This document shows positions 5,829 to 8,033 of a stretch of 8,033 bases of DNA, one piece after another. The translations under genes were made by a program, and so were the position numbers. Under the pieces are notes generated by a model, which saw nothing but the letters and a program-made list of their open reading frames with translations, was not told the DNA's origin and searched no databases. How positions within the stretch are numbered: position 1 is the first letter of the stretch; each line of letters opens with the position of its first letter. Source of the DNA: JBEIUL01 sp044356865 (GTDB lineage Bacteria > Planctomycetota > Phycisphaerae > Phycisphaerales > SM1A02); assembly GCA_044356865.1 (NCBI GenBank), contig JBIKVN010000145.1, positions 1-8,033 on the forward strand. The letters run 5' to 3'.

Positions 5829-6827
5829 TCACCGCGAAAGCCACGGCAGCCGCGCGAGGTCGACGTTCCCTCCGCAGAGGACGCACGCGAGCGGACGGCT
5901 CGCGTCGCCGCCCACACCTCTCGCCCCTCCCGACCCTCCCGCCCCTCCCGCAAGTATCGCCGCCACGCCGACCGCGGCGCTCGGCTCGATCACGAGGCGG
6001 GCCTCCTCCATCACCAGCCGCATCGCCGAGACGATCTCGGTTTCCGGGACCGTCACGATCTCGTCGACGAGGCTCGCCACGATCGGGAAGGTCAGCCGGC
6101 CTAGCGGCGCCCGCAGGCCGTCGGCCACGGTCACCGGCGGCCGCTGGGCGGCGAGGCGGCCGGTCCGCTTCGACTCGGCGGCGTCGTCGGCCAGCTCCGG
6201 CTCTGCCCCGACGATGCGAAGGTCGGGCCGCAGGGCCTTCGCCGCGATCGCGATCCCGCCGATGAGCCCGCCGCCGCCGACCGGGACGACCAGTGTCGCC
6301 GCCTCGGGAAGGTCCGCCAGAATCTCGAGAGCGATCGTGCCCTGGCCGGCGATCGTCCACGGGTGGTCGTAGGGCGGGACCATCGTGGCCCCGGTCGCGG
6401 CCTGGACCTCGTTCGCCTTCGCCTCGCGCTCGGCCGCGGTGTCGCCGCTCGTGACGACTGTCGCGCCCGCCGCCTCGACCGCGGCCCGCTTCATGGGCGA
6501 CGCGTTGGACGGCATGACCACCCGACAGGGAATGCCGCGGTCGGCCGCGGCGGTCGCGAGGGCGAGGGCGTGGTTCCCTGAGCTGTGCGTGACCACGCCT
6601 CGGCCCGCGTCCGCGTCGGCAATCCGCCGCACCGCGTTCGTCGCCCCGCGGATCTTGAAGCTGCCGGTGCGCTGCGTCGACTCGAGTTTCAGGTGCACCG
6701 GCCGCCGCGTGCGGGCGGTGAGGGCGGGGCAGGGGATGGTCGGCGTGCGATGGACGAACGGCCCGATCCGCGCGGCCGCATCCCGCACGTCCTCGAGCGA
6801 GACCGCGAGGTCGCCCGCCGCGCTCAT
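5829..6827 (-). CDS. Threonine/serine ammonia-lyase-like PLP enzyme (fold type II)
   Basis: A 332-residue cytoplasmic enzyme, expected to deaminate L-threonine or L-serine to the 2-oxo acid and ammonia, or possibly to racemise serine. Its length suits the short forms (TdcB or serine racemase type) without the regulatory ACT domain of biosynthetic IlvA. Lys58 in G-S-F-K-I-R-G-A is the PLP Schiff-base lysine, S-S-G-N-H at 82-86 is the substrate and carboxylate loop, and V-P-V-G-G-G-G at 181-187 holds the PLP phosphate. Cys318 in V-L-C-G-G-N sits where many relatives have Ser contacting the pyridine nitrogen; Cys occurs there in mammalian serine dehydratase. A Gly-rich stretch lies just before the last strand. 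The ATG at 6827 overlaps the stop of the upstream gene (ATGA) and has GGAAG 6 bases ahead. The frame stays open further upstream, but that is only the shadow of the upstream gene. Confidence 0.88.
   Translation of the reverse strand: MSAAGDLAVSLEDVRDAAARIGPFVHRTPTIPCPALTARTRRPVHLKLESTQRTGSFKIRGATNAVRRIADADAGRGVVTHSSGNHALALATAAADRGIPCRVVMPSNASPMKRAAVEAAGATVVTSGDTAAEREAKANEVQAATGATMVPPYDHPWTIAGQGTIALEILADLPEAATLVVPVGGGGLIGGIAIAAKALRPDLRIVGAEPELADDAAESKRTGRLAAQRPPVTVADGLRAPLGRLTFPIVASLVDEIVTVPETEIVSAMRLVMEEARLVIEPSAAVGVAAILAGGAGGSGGARGVGGDASRPLACVLCGGNVDLARLPWLSR
5924..5950. repeat. Three 9-base tandem repeats inside the PLP enzyme gene
   Basis: On the plus strand the units are CCCCTCCCG, ACCCTCCCG and CCCCTCCCG. 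On the coding (minus) strand they give Gly-Gly-x triplets in the G-G-A-G-G-S-G-G-A-R-G loop. The repeat keeps the frame, so copy changes would only lengthen or shorten a flexible loop. Confidence 0.8.
6824..6827 (-). other. ATGA stop-start overlap
   Basis: The TGA of the DinB-like gene and the ATG of the PLP enzyme share bases, the usual sign of translational coupling within one transcript. Confidence 0.85.
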
Positions 6828-7336
6828 CGCCCGCTTCCGGCGAGGCGCTCGCGGCCCCAGAGGATCCAGCTCGAGTCGGGCAGCGACCGGCCCATGCTGC
6901 GGAACATGAACGAGAGCTGGGCGTTGTGGTAGAGGGCGTGCGTCGGTACCTGCATCAGGATGTCGGCGACGGACTGGCGGAACTCCTTGCCGTCGCGCAC
7001 CCGGACGCGGACCGCGGCGAGCTCGCGTTCGTCGATCTTCGCGAGGTACGCGTCCCAGCGCGGCCGCACCTCCTTCCACGCCGCCGCGATCTCCGCCGCG
7101 TCGGGCAGCTCGTCGCGGGAGGGCATCGAGAGGGCGGCATCGGAACCCTCGAGCACGGCGATCCAGATCCGCTCGGCCCCGACGAGATGGACGAGCGTCG
7201 CATGCACGCTGCCGATCCCGATCGGGAATTCGCGGCGGAACTCGTCGGCCCGCAGGGCCGCGCACGCCTCGAGGGTGCGGCCGGTGAGCCAGCGGAGCCA
7301 GGCGTGGGCGTCGCGGACGGTGTCGATGGAGGTCAT
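6824..7336 (-). CDS. DinB-like metal-binding four-helix protein
   Basis: A 170-residue soluble protein of the DinB/YfiT-like superfamily, a four-helix bundle that usually binds a divalent metal through three His residues. Members include bacillithiol- or mycothiol-dependent transferases and many proteins of unknown activity. I see His50 in V-H-L-V-G-A-E-R-I-W at the end of the second helix, and His133 and His137 in P-T-H-A-L-Y-H-N-A-Q, the H-x3-H pair of the family; Asn138 replaces the common Arg. Trp59 and the helical pattern also fit. It starts 7 bases after the methyltransferase stop and its own stop overlaps the PLP enzyme start, so it is the middle gene of a likely operon. No strong ribosome site is visible, which suggests coupling to upstream translation. 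A specific reaction cannot be assigned. Confidence 0.85.
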   Translation of the reverse strand: MTSIDTVRDAHAWLRWLTGRTLEACAALRADEFRREFPIGIGSVHATLVHLVGAERIWIAVLEGSDAALSMPSRDELPDAAEIAAAWKEVRPRWDAYLAKIDERELAAVRVRVRDGKEFRQSVADILMQVPTHALYHNAQLSFMFRSMGRSLPDSSWILWGRERLAGSGR

Positions 7337-7343
7337 GACCGGA

Positions 7344-8033
7344 CTATACGGTCCGCTTCCCGTCGCGGCGGTAGATCACGTCCTCGGCGATTCCGCCCGA
7401 GGGGTGACGGGCCAGGAAGCGGGTCGCGACCGGCCGGAAGCCATGCCCGGCGAGGAACGCATCGACCTCGGGGCGCTGGCAAGCCCCCGCATACGCCTCG
7501 AACCCGAACAGCTCGGCCTTGATCCAGGTGAAGCGATCGAGGATCGGCGCCGCCCCACGGAGGACCTTCAGCTCGGCTCCCTGGGTGTCCATCACGAGGG
7601 CGTCGAAACGTCCGAGGTCGACGCCTTCGCGGGCGAGGAGCGTCGGCAGGGTGACGGTCTCGAGCGCGATCGAGTGCGAGAACCCGACGTGCGGCCAGAC
7701 GTCCCGATGGCCGGTCAAATCGAGCATCGACGACGACCGGCCGCCGTTGTCGGCAACGTTGAACTTCACCGTCGCCCCGTCGGTGTCGGAGACGAGGGCC
7801 CGGATCGCCCTCTGGCGGGCGAACCCCGCGATGTTCCGCTCGAGCAGCTCGAACACATCGGGCAGCGGCTCGACCCATACGACCTCGATGCCGCGTCGGT
7901 CGTATGTCCGCCGCTCCTGTCCGCGGTTCGCGCCGACGTGCACCACGCCGCGGGCGTGCCGGAGCACCGGATCGCGCAGGTCCTGGACGACGCTCCGGGC
8001 GGCCGCGAAGTACTGCTTGAGGGTCTTGGGCAT
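7344..8033 (-). CDS. FkbM family SAM-dependent methyltransferase
   Basis: 229 residues from an ATG exactly at the window edge; an earlier in-frame start off-window cannot be ruled out. FkbM-type enzymes are class I methyltransferases that commonly O-methylate sugars, glycans or polyketides. V-V-H-V-G-A-N-R-G-Q-E (30-40) is the SAM-binding glycine motif, Glu55 in W-V-E-P is the acidic residue expected to hold the SAM ribose, N-G-G-R-S-S-S-M (96-103) matches the conserved Ser-rich block, and A-L-V-M-D-T-Q-G-A-E-L-K-V-L-R-G-A (145-161) is the FkbM signature. No signal peptide or membrane segment is seen, so it should be cytoplasmic. It is the first visible gene of the minus-strand operon. The acceptor is unknown; a role in surface glycan or O-antigen decoration is only a guess from the family. 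Confidence 0.9.
   Translation of the reverse strand: MPKTLKQYFAAARSVVQDLRDPVLRHARGVVHVGANRGQERRTYDRRGIEVVWVEPLPDVFELLERNIAGFARQRAIRALVSDTDGATVKFNVADNGGRSSSMLDLTGHRDVWPHVGFSHSIALETVTLPTLLAREGVDLGRFDALVMDTQGAELKVLRGAAPILDRFTWIKAELFGFEAYAGACQRPEVDAFLAGHGFRPVATRFLARHPSGGIAEDVIYRRDGKRTV

Noticed and set aside
6828..7265. N-terminal extension of the PLP enzyme back to 7265 in the same frame
   Set aside because: The extension overlaps the DinB-like gene in another frame, lacks PLP-enzyme features, and the ATG at 6827 has a ribosome site and the family's usual N-terminal length.

Overview
This is a very GC-rich bacterial window with six protein genes: four on the plus strand (the first cut by the left edge), then three tightly packed minus-strand genes counted from the right edge, giving seven coding regions in total. 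No rRNA, tRNA, CRISPR array, transposase or phage gene was seen. The best lineage hint is a pair of secreted proteins ending in a PEP-CTERM-like sorting tail whose motif reads V-P-x-P (VPGP, VPAP) followed by a short hydrophobic stretch, AGS and an Arg run. This style, together with a large DUF5703-type glycoside-hydrolase-like protein and a linear-amide hydrolase, suggests a Planctomycetota bacterium, perhaps of the Phycisphaerae. That assignment is inference from protein style, not a marker-gene result.

Layout. 1-1077 (+) is the 3' part of a choloylglycine-hydrolase/penicillin-V-acylase family Ntn hydrolase; its catalytic N-terminal Cys lies just left of the window. 1133-3886 (+) is a 917-residue exported protein with a DUF5703-like N-terminal beta domain, an inserted LamG/concanavalin-like segment and an alpha/alpha-barrel glycosidase-like C-terminal half. 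3887-4295 is a 409-base gap without a convincing gene; it is rich in short inverted repeats and carries the leader of the next gene. 4296-4940 and 5110-5751 (+) are tandem paralogues: secreted, beta-rich proteins of 214 and 213 residues with the sorting tail at the same residue position. 5752-5828 is a short convergent gap with two adjacent hairpins.

From the right edge, 8033-7344 (-) encodes an FkbM-type SAM methyltransferase, 7336-6824 (-) a DinB-like four-helix protein, and 6827-5829 (-) a fold-type II PLP threonine/serine ammonia-lyase-like enzyme. Spacing is 7 bases, then a 4-base ATGA overlap, so these three are very probably one operon whose promoter lies beyond the window.

The most interesting points are the apparently permuted LamG-like insertion in the large hydrolase, the tandem sorting-tail proteins with shared leader elements and a sigma-54-like motif, and the hairpin-dense gap at 3887-4295. 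I found no complete new multi-gene system. The secreted hydrolases and cell-surface proteins look like ordinary, poorly characterised accessory content, and no exosortase is present to explain how the sorting tails are processed.
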